DNA of 8,226 bases from Mobilitalea sp. (GTDB lineage Bacteria; Bacillota_A; Clostridia; Lachnospirales; Lachnospiraceae), in NCBI GenBank assembly GCA_029974875.1, contig JARKQP010000918.1:1-8226 (forward strand), read 5' to 3'. Numbering within the stretch: position 1 is the stretch's first letter; each line of letters begins with the position of its first letter. Positions 1 through 6,664 of the stretch are shown piece after piece. A program made the translations under genes and the position numbers. The notes below the pieces were generated by a model. The model did not search any database, had not been told where the DNA came from, and worked only from the letters and a program-made list of their open reading frames with translations.

Positions 1-8
1 GAGGAGGG
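1..8 (+). promoter_or_regulatory. Ribosome binding site of the DUF4153 gene
   Basis: GAGGAGGG lies 8 nt before the ATG at 17 and is a near-perfect Shine-Dalgarno match. It supports the ATG at 17 as the start. The earlier ATG at 9 reaches a stop after three codons and is not a gene. Any promoter of this gene is outside the window. Confidence 0.85.
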
Positions 9-16
9 ATGTATAT

Positions 17-1786
17 ATGAAGCTATTTATCAGTATACAGGAGAAAGGAAAGGGGATTGCCGATACGGCTTTGCGCTTTCCGGTTACAATGGCATTTCTT
101 CTTTTAGCCGCAGCATGGAATGTTATAGCGATCCATCAACGGGATTATGAGCCTTATGGTAAATTAGTGCTTAGCTTTGTACTAGGAGCTTTTATTTACG
201 GAACCTTACAGATGATATATGAGAGATTTTTTAGCAAAACTGTGATCCGGTATTCCTTCATGGCGGTATCCTTGGTTCTGTCATTAATCTATTATCTTTT
301 AATCAGGAATGGTGATTTTGATGTAAAGATCAGTATCAGGACTATGGTGTTGTTTTTTTGTTTATTCATGGCATTTTTATGGGTGCCAACAATTAAAGGA
401 AGGATCAATTTTAACCAGAGCTTTATGGCAGCCTTTAAGGCCTTTTTCATGGCGGTATTGTTTAGCCTGGTGTTATTCCTGGGGGTTGTATTGATCCTGG
501 CAGCTACAAATGAACTGATTGTAGAGGTCTCAGACAAAAGCTATCTTCATGCGGCGAATATTGTATTTGTACTTTTGTTCCCGATGATTTTCTTAAGCCT
601 GATCCCTGTATATCCGCGGGGAGCTGCCGGGGAGCCGGAGGAAGTGGATGAGGTATTGATAAAAAGGATTACACCGGCACGTTTTTTGGAGGTCCTGATC
701 TCCTATGTGACGGTTCCGATTGCTACGGTATTTACTGTTATATTACTGCTCTATATTATTATGAATATCAGGGGAGAGTTCTGGACGGACAATCTGCTGG
801 AGCCTTTGTTGGTGTCCTATTCCATTGTCGTCATTATTGTATATCTGCTGGCAAGCACAGTGACGAATGCAGTTGCCCTGTTCTTTAGGAGGGTATTTCC
901 TAAAATCCTGCTCCCGGTAGTTTTATTCCAGACCATAGCCTCCGTTTTGAAGATCCAGGAGGCTGGGGTTAGCTATGGAAGATATTATGTTATCATGTTC
1001 GGAATATTTTCAATTATCGCAAGCGGCTGGTTCTGTGTAAGGCCGGTTCGGAGCAATGGTATCGTTGCACCGGTGCTTATTATCCTGTCCGTCATATCCA
1101 TCCTGCCCTTTATCGATGCATTTACCATCAGCAGGGCAAACCAGATGGACCGTCTGGTGGGCGTCCTGGAGCGCAACGGCATGTTTAACGGCGGGGCTGT
1201 TGTTCCCAAGCCGGACATACCTAAGAAGGATAAGGAGACGATTATTAGTGCGGTCAGGTCTCTTGACGAGATGGAGTACACAAAAGAGATAAGCTGGCTG
1301 GACGAGTATAATAAGAGCTATGACTTTGAAAAAACCTTCGGCTTCCCACAGTACGGCGAGTATGACCAGGGGAAGGGATCGGAGTATATTACGGTTACGA
1401 GAAAGCCATCCTCCCCGATTCCTGTTGCAGGCTATGATTTTATGCTCCGGATGTCCGTCTATAGCAAATACGATGATACAGTCGTAGGCAGCTATGAGCT
1501 GGATGGAAAGGCTTATAGCTTGAGGCTGGAGAACATTTCCGAGAATGGGCAGGAAATTCTCCTTTTGGAAGGAAGCCAGGAGCTGATACGCTTTCCATTA
1601 AATGATGTGTTCGCTAAGTTTGAAGCTGAAACCGGGGAGAAAGAATTAGATGTCCCCGAGCTGACCTTCACAAGGGAAAATGAAAAGGCAGTCATAACAG
1701 TGATCGTAGAATCGGTTAATATAAATATCTGGCAGGAAGGAAGAAGCCAGCAGGCAGATATTAATATATTGGTGAAGATTAAATAG
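17..1786 (+). CDS. DUF4153-type polytopic membrane protein with extracytoplasmic C-terminal domain
   Basis: This is a 589-residue membrane protein of unknown function. The N-terminal two thirds show about eleven hydrophobic segments, roughly at residues 20-39, 47-68, 78-96, 107-124, 138-162, 179-198, 226-249, 262-282, 295-312, 322-339 and 347-366. Residues from about 370 to 589 are soluble, rich in charged residues and beta-like, and probably lie outside the membrane. The membrane layout, the length and the soluble tail after the last helix fit the DUF4153 family, which has no established biochemical role. I assign it from overall resemblance, not from a catalytic motif. The start is set by a strong ribosome binding site 8 nt upstream. 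The gene is followed by its own terminator, so it is not part of the transporter operon downstream. No link to lysine transport is evident. Confidence 0.78.
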   Translation: MKLFISIQEKGKGIADTALRFPVTMAFLLLAAAWNVIAIHQRDYEPYGKLVLSFVLGAFIYGTLQMIYERFFSKTVIRYSFMAVSLVLSLIYYLLIRNGDFDVKISIRTMVLFFCLFMAFLWVPTIKGRINFNQSFMAAFKAFFMAVLFSLVLFLGVVLILAATNELIVEVSDKSYLHAANIVFVLLFPMIFLSLIPVYPRGAAGEPEEVDEVLIKRITPARFLEVLISYVTVPIATVFTVILLLYIIMNIRGEFWTDNLLEPLLVSYSIVVIIVYLLASTVTNAVALFFRRVFPKILLPVVLFQTIASVLKIQEAGVSYGRYYVIMFGIFSIIASGWFCVRPVRSNGIVAPVLIILSVISILPFIDAFTISRANQMDRLVGVLERNGMFNGGAVVPKPDIPKKDKETIISAVRSLDEMEYTKEISWLDEYNKSYDFEKTFGFPQYGEYDQGKGSEYITVTRKPSSPIPVAGYDFMLRMSVYSKYDDTVVGSYELDGKAYSLRLENISENGQEILLLEGSQELIRFPLNDVFAKFEAETGEKELDVPELTFTRENEKAVITVIVESVNINIWQEGRSQQADINILVKIK

Positions 1787-1812
1787 ACGGTGGTCAGTAG
1801 CATCTTAGAGGA

Positions 1813-1886
1813 GCGGGCTGGACCCATATCTTCCCCTCCTGGGTTTTAGGAAAATTCAGGGGGAGATATGGAGCCAGCCTGTTTTT
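1813..1886 (+). terminator. Rho-independent terminator after the DUF4153 gene
   Basis: Bases 1813-1821 pair with 1874-1882, including two G-U pairs. After a 2x2 internal mismatch, 1824-1837 pair with 1858-1871. This gives a stem of about 23 bp with a 20-nt loop, followed by TTTTT at 1882-1886. It begins 26 nt after the stop codon and separates the membrane protein gene from the riboswitch-controlled unit. Confidence 0.85.
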
Positions 1887-1971
1887 ATAGGCAGCTATCC
1901 GGTTGTCCATTTCCCGGTATCCGGTATTTGACAAAGGCTTTATAAAGGTGTCCGGTAAAATATGTTTTCAA

Positions 1972-2000
1972 TTGACAGAGCAGCCAGGATGTTGTAATAT
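1972..2000 (+). promoter_or_regulatory. Sigma-A-type promoter of the transporter operon
   Basis: A consensus -35 box TTGACA (1972-1977) is separated by exactly 17 bp from TAATAT (1995-2000), one mismatch from TATAAT. Transcription would start near 2007, just upstream of the riboswitch P1 stem, so the whole aptamer lies in the leader RNA. No operator-like palindrome is evident, which fits control by the leader RNA. The stretch 1887-1971 shows nothing else I can name. Confidence 0.88.
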
Positions 2001-2034
2001 TATAGCGTAATTGAATAAGACCTCACTAAGGGCG

Positions 2035-2213
2035 GTGGGGTAGAGGAGCGGTATGAAACAGTCTGTAGAGGAGCTTGAGCAGCAATGAGGCTACAGAGAA
2101 GGGAATATCGCCGAAGCAGATAATACGCTCGGTATTATTTTGCTGGGGCTGCAGTGAATAATTGCAGAACTGTCCAGGCGGGCTACCCGGCTTGCTTGGT
2201 TGTGCTATCTCAT
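2035..2213 (+). promoter_or_regulatory. Lysine riboswitch (L-box) aptamer
   Basis: The leader carries the conserved L-box core in order: GTAGAGGAGC (2040-2049), GAAGGGAATATCGCCGAAGC (2098-2117), TGCTGG (2141-2146), ACTGTCC (2169-2175) and GCTATCTC (2204-2211). The helices are visible. P1 is 2035-2043 with 2205-2213. A P2 stem is 2062-2068 with 2091-2097. An arm of about 12 bp is 2115-2126 with 2132-2144. Two further arms are 2149-2153 with 2163-2167 and 2174-2179 with 2194-2199. The order and the core match the Bacillus subtilis lysC leader as I remember it. In this family lysine binding stabilises P1 and favours the downstream terminator. It stands before an amino acid ABC importer, so lysine should repress lysine uptake. 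Confidence 0.95.
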
Positions 2214-2245
2214 AATGGGATTTTGGGGTCTTGGGACGGAATAAT

Positions 2246-2270
2246 ACCTGAGAAAATCTCAGGTTTTTTT
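2246..2270 (+). terminator. Riboswitch-controlled intrinsic terminator (expression platform)
   Basis: ACCTGAGA (2246-2253) pairs perfectly with TCTCAGGT (2257-2264) around an AAA loop and is followed by T2264-T2270. It lies between the aptamer and the ribosome binding site, so it is the off state of a transcriptional riboswitch. Two competing pairings could act as antiterminator. The P1 3' strand TCTCA (2209-2213) pairs with TGAGA (2249-2253). Alternatively, 2216-2224 pairs with 2253-2261 over 9 bp with one G-U. They exclude each other, and the sequence does not say which one is used. Confidence 0.93.
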
Positions 2271-2286
2271 ATTGCAAAATAAAAAT

Positions 2287-2291
2287 GGAGG
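2287..2291 (+). promoter_or_regulatory. Ribosome binding site of the solute-binding protein gene
   Basis: GGAGG lies 9 nt before the ATG at 2301 and downstream of the riboswitch terminator. It is not sequestered by the terminator hairpin, which agrees with control at transcription rather than translation. Confidence 0.9.
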
Positions 2292-2300
2292 AAAGAATTT

Positions 2301-3113
2301 ATGAAGAAGAAAATATCAATTTTAATGCTGCTCACAGTTACCACGATGCTGTTGTTTGCCGGTTGCGGCACCAAGGACAGTGGAACATTACGTGTGGGCA
2401 TGGAATGTGGTTATGCACCCTTTAACTGGACCCAGAATAATGATTCCAATGGTGCGGTTGCAATTGAAGGGACGACGGAATATGCCGGCGGATATGATGT
2501 TGAAATTGCAAAGAAGCTGGCAGACGGTTTGGGTAAGAAGCTTGTTATTGTTAAGACCGAATGGGATGGTCTGGTACCTGCTTTAACCTCCGGTAAGATT
2601 GACGCGATCATTGCCGGCATGTCCCCTACTGAGGACCGGAAGCAGACCATTGATTTTTCAGACAATTATTATAAATCAAACCTGGTAATGGTGATATTAA
2701 AGGGTGGGGCTTATGAGGAGGCTACGTCCATCCAGGATTTCGCAGGAGCGAAGATTACCGCCCAGTTAAATACCTTCCACTATTCTGTTATCGACCAGAT
2801 CAAGGATGTCCAGAAGCAGACGGCTATGGATAATTTCCCTGCAATGAGGGTTGCGCTGGAGGCTGGTATTATTGATGGTTATGTATCGGAGCGTCCGGAG
2901 GGCGTAAGTGCTACCGCCGCTAATGCCAAGTTCGCAATGGTAGAATTTACGGATGGTTTCCAAACCTCTGAGGATGATACGGCTATTGCAGTTGGTATTA
3001 AAAAGGGCAGTGATATGACGGCGAAGATTAATGACATCCTGGCAGGAATCACGGAGGATGACCGCCTGTCAATCATGGATACTGCTATTGAAAATCAACC
3101 AGCAGCAGAGTAA
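2301..3113 (+). CDS. Amino acid ABC transporter solute-binding lipoprotein (SBP_bac_3), predicted lysine-specific
   Basis: This 270-residue protein should capture an amino acid outside the membrane and deliver it to the permease encoded next. Residues 1-22 form a lipoprotein signal: a KKK start, a hydrophobic core and the lipobox LFAGC, with Cys22 as the expected lipidated residue. The mature part shows family 3 solute-binding hallmarks. These are RVGMECGYAPFNW (31-43), GYDVEIAKKLADGLG (64-78), W88-DGL-PAL, GKIDAIIAGMSPTEDR (98-113) and FSDNYY (119-124). Arg113, in the T-x-x-R motif, is the residue that in related proteins holds the ligand carboxylate. The second lobe carries IIDGYVSERP. The length is normal. 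The fold alone does not decide between lysine, arginine, glutamine and others. Lysine is inferred from the riboswitch in the leader. The gene is first in the operon, and a strong hairpin follows it. Confidence 0.93.
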   Translation: MKKKISILMLLTVTTMLLFAGCGTKDSGTLRVGMECGYAPFNWTQNNDSNGAVAIEGTTEYAGGYDVEIAKKLADGLGKKLVIVKTEWDGLVPALTSGKIDAIIAGMSPTEDRKQTIDFSDNYYKSNLVMVILKGGAYEEATSIQDFAGAKITAQLNTFHYSVIDQIKDVQKQTAMDNFPAMRVALEAGIIDGYVSERPEGVSATAANAKFAMVEFTDGFQTSEDDTAIAVGIKKGSDMTAKINDILAGITEDDRLSIMDTAIENQPAAE

Positions 3114-3147
3114 GCATCATAGTTTCTTAAGAGGTCTTGTTACGGAT

Positions 3148-3192
3148 CAGGCTGTCCAAAAACAAAGGATTTATTTTTGGGCAGCCTGTTTT
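3148..3192 (+). terminator. Intercistronic hairpin / partial terminator between binding-protein and permease genes
   Basis: Bases 3148-3162 pair with 3174-3188 over 15 bp with a single G-U pair, closing an 11-nt loop, followed by TTTT at 3189-3192. This is a full terminator-like structure inside what otherwise looks like one operon, and I see no convincing promoter between it and the permease. The likely role is partial termination, or protection of the upstream mRNA from 3' decay, so that more binding protein than membrane complex is made. This arrangement is common in binding-protein-dependent importers. The effect is inferred. Confidence 0.78.
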
Positions 3193-3279
3193 ATGAGTTA
3201 TGGGAAATTGTTTTTTCTTCTTAAATAATGATATTGATGCACACTTAAAGTGTACATATGGGAAAGGTATGGTGTTCTT

Positions 3280-4044
3280 ATGACATGGGAATGGTTGGTT
3301 AAGATAGTGGCAGGAAATTGGAGGGTATTTTTATTAGGTGCGGGAATAACCCTACTGATCTCCATTACCGGTACGATTCTGGGCTCCTTCATTGGGTTAT
3401 TAATCGGTATAATCCGGACGATTCCGTTGCCGGACAAGGGAATTAAAAGGGCATTCTTAAAGGGTGTTAATGCGTTGCTGACCGCTTATGTGGAATTTTT
3501 TCGCGGTACACCGATGATCGTACAGGCGATGGTAATTTATTATGGCTCGGCTATGGCCTTGGGAATCAATATGAACCCCTTTGGAGCAGCATTGCTGATC
3601 GTATCCATTAATACAGGCGCATATACGGCGGAAATTGTGAGGGGAGGTATTATTTCCATTGACAAGGGACAGTTTGAAGCTGCCCATGCAATCGGTATGA
3701 ACCATATGAAAACCATGCTCCATGTCGTGTTGCCCCAGGTTATCCGTAATATTCTTCCTGCCCTTGGTAATGAGTTTGTTATTAATATCAAGGATACCTC
3801 CGTACTTAACGTTATTGGCGTATCGGAATTATACTTTACGACAAAGTCCATTGCAGGAAATAACTTCCGGTACTTTGAAGCCTTTGCTGTAGCAAGTGTT
3901 ATTTATCTTGTAATGACCTTGACGGTAACCCGGATTCTCCGCTTTATTGAGAGGAAGTTGGAGGGGCCAGAGAACTTCATGGTCATTCCGGGAAACCAGA
4001 TGCAGGTAGAGCGGCCGGAAGACGCACTCAGATATAGGCAGTAG
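3280..4044 (+). CDS. Amino acid ABC transporter permease (HisM/GlnP-type)
   Basis: This is the membrane-spanning subunit of the importer, 254 residues from the ATG at 3280. The N-terminus MTWEWLVKIVAGNW, followed by a long hydrophobic stretch (about 14-47), is typical of this family. Further membrane segments lie near residues 62-95, 100-120, 155-175 and 200-222. The cytoplasmic EAA loop, which contacts the ATPase, is clear: GQFEAAHAIGMNHMKTM at about 130-146, then LPQVIRNILPALGNEF. The motif VEFFRGTPMIVQ (71-82) is also characteristic. A GTG at 3250 would add ten residues but has no ribosome binding site. The ATG at 3280 has GGGAAAGG (3260-3267) upstream, though at a rather long 12-nt spacing, so the start is probable rather than certain. 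One permease gene is present, so the channel is probably a homodimer. Confidence 0.92.
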   Translation: MTWEWLVKIVAGNWRVFLLGAGITLLISITGTILGSFIGLLIGIIRTIPLPDKGIKRAFLKGVNALLTAYVEFFRGTPMIVQAMVIYYGSAMALGINMNPFGAALLIVSINTGAYTAEIVRGGIISIDKGQFEAAHAIGMNHMKTMLHVVLPQVIRNILPALGNEFVINIKDTSVLNVIGVSELYFTTKSIAGNNFRYFEAFAVASVIYLVMTLTVTRILRFIERKLEGPENFMVIPGNQMQVERPEDALRYRQ

Positions 4045-4135
4045 CTAGTGCTGCATTAAACGAAACTTACACAATACAGTACTGGACTGGGATACGGAAT
4101 TTGTCGATAGAAGCGCCGCCATAGGACGGCAAGAT

Positions 4136-4141
4136 GGAGGT
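4136..4141 (+). promoter_or_regulatory. Ribosome binding site that fixes the ATPase start
   Basis: GGAGGT lies 4 nt before the ATG at 4146. The longer in-frame reading from the ATG at 4134 would place this motif inside the coding region, so 4146 is the better start. The 4045-4135 gap otherwise shows only a weak GCCG/CGGC hairpin (about 4116-4131), with no T-run. Confidence 0.75.
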
Positions 4142-4145
4142 AGGC

Positions 4146-4886
4146 ATGGAAAGAGTAATTGATATACAGCATTTAAAGAAATCCTTTGGGAAAAATGAGA
4201 TTCTTAAGGATATCGATTTCTCCGTAGACAAAGGAGAGGTTGTGTGCATCATCGGTGCATCCGGCTCAGGAAAATCAACCCTGCTCCGCTGCATCAATCT
4301 GCTGGAGAAGCCAAGCGGTGGAAAGATCATATATAAGGGTGAAAATATATTGGACGACAGGCATGATATCTATGCTTACAGAACCAAACTTGGAATGGTA
4401 TTCCAGCAGTTTAACCTGTTCAATAACCACAATGTATTAAATAACTGTACCGTCGGGCAGATCAAGGTATTAAAGAGAAGCAAGGAAGAGGCGGAACAGG
4501 TGGCGATGAAATATTTAAAGGTCGTTGGCATGGATCAATACATCAATGCGAAGCCAAAGCAGCTGTCCGGCGGACAGAAGCAGCGTGTGGCCATCGCCCG
4601 TGCCCTATCCATGGAGCCGGACGTCCTCTTATTCGATGAGCCGACCTCTGCCCTTGACCCGGAGATGGTCGGTGAAGTTCTGGGGGTTATGAAGGAATTG
4701 GCTAAGACCGGTTTAACGATGCTCGTTGTAACCCATGAGATGGGCTTTGCAAAGGAAGTGTCCAACCGAGTTGTATTTATGGACAAGGGTGTCATTGCCG
4801 AGGAGGGCTCACCGGACCAGATCTTTAATAATCCGGCGCAGGAGAGGACGAAGGAATTCTTAAAGAGAGTTTTAAAACAGCAGTAG
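4146..4886 (+). CDS. Amino acid ABC transporter ATP-binding protein (GlnQ/HisP-type)
   Basis: This cytoplasmic ATPase powers the importer by ATP hydrolysis as a dimer bound to the permease EAA loops. It has 246 residues from ATG 4146, the usual size for polar amino acid ATPases. All catalytic motifs are intact: Walker [10 protein letters not shown] (37-45), Q-loop FQQFNLF (about 86-92), signature LSGGQKQR (140-147), Walker B LLFDEP with the catalytic Glu (161-166), D-loop SALD, and switch His197 in [24 protein letters not shown] after Walker A and [19 protein letters not shown] near the C-terminus are characteristic of the polar amino acid uptake subfamily. It is the last gene of the operon, about 100 bp after the permease, with a terminator about 50 bp downstream. 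Substrate specificity does not lie in this subunit. Confidence 0.95.
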   Translation: MERVIDIQHLKKSFGKNEILKDIDFSVDKGEVVCIIGASGSGKSTLLRCINLLEKPSGGKIIYKGENILDDRHDIYAYRTKLGMVFQQFNLFNNHNVLNNCTVGQIKVLKRSKEEAEQVAMKYLKVVGMDQYINAKPKQLSGGQKQRVAIARALSMEPDVLLFDEPTSALDPEMVGEVLGVMKELAKTGLTMLVVTHEMGFAKEVSNRVVFMDKGVIAEEGSPDQIFNNPAQERTKEFLKRVLKQQ

Positions 4887-4937
4887 AGGTTTTAGAATAT
4901 AAATGGGTTAGTCATGCGGAGAATATATTATAAAATT

Positions 4938-4990
4938 AAAGGAAGCAGTGTCATATTCCATTCAAAGATGGATTACTGCTTCCTTTGTTT
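4938..4990. terminator. Bidirectional terminator between convergent operons
   Basis: AAAGGAAGCAGT (4938-4949) pairs perfectly over 12 bp with ACTGCTTCCTTT (4975-4986), and the intervening 25 nt can form a smaller inner hairpin. On the plus strand GTTTT follows, ending transcription of the ATPase operon. On the minus strand the stem follows the LRR stop codon within a few bases and is trailed by T-rich sequence (4928-4937). It can therefore end both transcripts. Confidence 0.85.
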
Positions 4991-6609
4991 TATTGCAGGA
5001 TTATTGTACCGTCAGAGAATGCTGTTTCAGCCACATATTCCACGGAAGCCGGGAGGGTTATTTCCTTTAGCTTGCCACAATCCCAGAAGGCCGCCCAGTC
5101 TATCCTCTTTAGCCCTTCGTTCAGGGATACCTTTTTAAGGCTGCTGCAGTTGGCGAACGCACTAAATTCTATGCTCTCCACGCTTGACGGAACAGTAATT
5201 TCTGTTAATACGGTACACCCATTAAAAGCATTCTGGGGAAGTGATGTAAGGGACTGGGACAATACAACCGTTTTTAGCTTTATGCAGTCAGCAAAGGCTC
5301 CCTCTCCTATACTAACTACGCTGTCCGGAATTGTAAAAGAGGTAAGGCTGAAGCAACTGTAAAAGGCTTTCTCTCCGATGATTTTGAGGGAATTGGGAAG
5401 CTTGACGGATTGAAGCTTGTAGCAATGGTCAAAAGCTTTCCCCTTTATCTCGGTCACTCCCTTTGGAACCGTATAGGAGGTATATTTTCCGGGAAGAAAC
5501 AAAAATGTTTTTCCATTATTTCCGATCACCGGGGACTCAATCGGCGTCCCGTCTCCGAAGATAGCATCCCCGTATATGATATTTGTTTTGGGCAGAGCAA
5601 TGCTCTTCAATTTTTTACAGCGGTAAAAAGCGCCATCTCCTATTTCTTTCACCGTCGACGGGATCGTAATTTTCTCCAGGCTGAAGCAATAAGAAAATGC
5701 GAAATCGCCGATGACACTTACTGACGCCGGTATCGTTATGGCCCTGATTTCTGTAAATCGGAATGCACATGATGCAAGCTTCTTTACAGTTGAGGGAATG
5801 GTAAAGCTATCATAGAAAGAAGGGACACTGACCAGGGTGGTTTTATTATTGGCATAGATAATCTTTTCCGCCAGAGGCGTGTCCGAAAAGGCGCTTCCAG
5901 TGATTTCCTCAATATTTTTTGGTATATTAAGCTTCTGAATAGACGTACAATGGGCAAAGGCTTCCCAGCCAATGGTTTTTACGCTTTCCGGTATTTTAAC
6001 GCTTTTTAGGGCGGGACAGTTGTAAAAAGCCCGATAATTTATGGCATCCAGATTTTCCGGAAGTTTTATGCTCTCCAGCTTTGTACATGAATCAAATACG
6101 CTTTCTTCCAGGTTCTCTATCGAATTCGGAAGCTCCATGACCTTTAGGGAACTGCATTCGCGAAAGCTGCTGGAGCCAATATTCGTCACACCCGGTGGAA
6201 TGGAGATGTCTGTCAGGCTAATACATTGGTAAAAAACATAGTCGGAAATCTCTGTCAGATCTCCGGGCATCCTGACTGTTTTCAGTTCCTTGCAGCCCCT
6301 GAAAGCATCACTGCCCAGCTCGTTTATACTGTCGGGCAGGTATACAGATTTGATCCCGTTCCTGGTACGTCCTTCTTCGATGAATGCGGCTTTACCGATG
6401 GCGGTCACAGAAGCACCGTCAATTTTGTCCGGCACTCTCACATTGGTCTTATTTCCCAGGTACTTTGTTATCCTGAGGCCGACCCCGCCGTCATAATCAT
6501 AATATTCATACTCGTACTCTCCATTGGCCATTCCATACGCTACCGACGGTGTAATGCAAATTGCCAAGGTTACCGCTGCTAGAACTAAGAAACATTTTAA
6601 TGCTTTCAT
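4990..6609 (-). CDS. Secreted BspA-type leucine-rich-repeat protein, downstream copy
   Basis: This 539-residue protein is built almost wholly of BspA/Treponema-type leucine-rich repeats (LRR_5). The repeat is about 23 residues with the pattern IP-x-SV-x-x-IG-x-x-AF-x-x-C-x-x-L-x-x-I. About 18 full or degenerate units can be counted. Residues 1-26 form a signal peptide: K2 and K5, a hydrophobic core 6-19, and a likely cut after AYG or GMA. An acidic, tyrosine-rich stretch (EYEYEYYDYD) follows. Two short non-repeat insertions, YANNKTTLVSVP and GNNGKTFLFLP, split the repeats into three blocks. No LPXTG motif, choline-binding domain or S-layer domain follows the last repeat, so it is predicted to be secreted rather than anchored. 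The start is ATG 6609, because AGAGGAAGG lies 6 nt upstream. A TTG at 6639 would bury that site. Family members include adhesins, but the ligand of this protein is unknown. Confidence 0.92.
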   Translation of the reverse strand: MKALKCFLVLAAVTLAICITPSVAYGMANGEYEYEYYDYDGGVGLRITKYLGNKTNVRVPDKIDGASVTAIGKAAFIEEGRTRNGIKSVYLPDSINELGSDAFRGCKELKTVRMPGDLTEISDYVFYQCISLTDISIPPGVTNIGSSSFRECSSLKVMELPNSIENLEESVFDSCTKLESIKLPENLDAINYRAFYNCPALKSVKIPESVKTIGWEAFAHCTSIQKLNIPKNIEEITGSAFSDTPLAEKIIYANNKTTLVSVPSFYDSFTIPSTVKKLASCAFRFTEIRAITIPASVSVIGDFAFSYCFSLEKITIPSTVKEIGDGAFYRCKKLKSIALPKTNIIYGDAIFGDGTPIESPVIGNNGKTFLFLPGKYTSYTVPKGVTEIKGKAFDHCYKLQSVKLPNSLKIIGEKAFYSCFSLTSFTIPDSVVSIGEGAFADCIKLKTVVLSQSLTSLPQNAFNGCTVLTEITVPSSVESIEFSAFANCSSLKKVSLNEGLKRIDWAAFWDCGKLKEITLPASVEYVAETAFSDGTIILQ

Positions 6610-6615
6610 TATCAT

Positions 6616-6624
6616 CCTTCCTCT
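6616..6624 (-). promoter_or_regulatory. Ribosome binding site of the downstream LRR gene
   Basis: On the minus strand AGAGGAAGG lies 6 nt before the ATG at 6609. It sits in the 55-bp gap between the two LRR genes. That gap has no terminator and no recognisable promoter, which supports co-transcription from a promoter outside the window. Confidence 0.8.
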
Positions 6625-6664
6625 TTTCTTTTGAACCAAACCAATTCATCTCCGGTTCACCGCG

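Noticed and set aside
1928..1933. A second TTGACA as promoter -35 box
   Set aside because: No -10-like hexamer lies at 16-18 bp; the nearest A/T-rich hexamer is about 22 bp away. The promoter at 1972-2000 is far better.
2007..2245. Leader peptide attenuator or T-box instead of riboswitch
   Set aside because: No short open frame with lysine codons and no T-box core motif is present. The L-box core motifs are present in the right order.
3250..3279. Permease start at GTG 3250
   Set aside because: There is no Shine-Dalgarno sequence upstream, and the ten added residues do not fit the family N-terminus.
4134..4145. ATPase start at ATG 4134
   Set aside because: It would put the GGAGGT ribosome binding site inside the gene. 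The ATG at 4146 follows that site and gives the usual N-terminus.
6610..6639. Downstream LRR gene start at TTG 6639
   Set aside because: It would place the AGAGGAAGG site within the coding region and add a charged stretch before a typical signal peptide.
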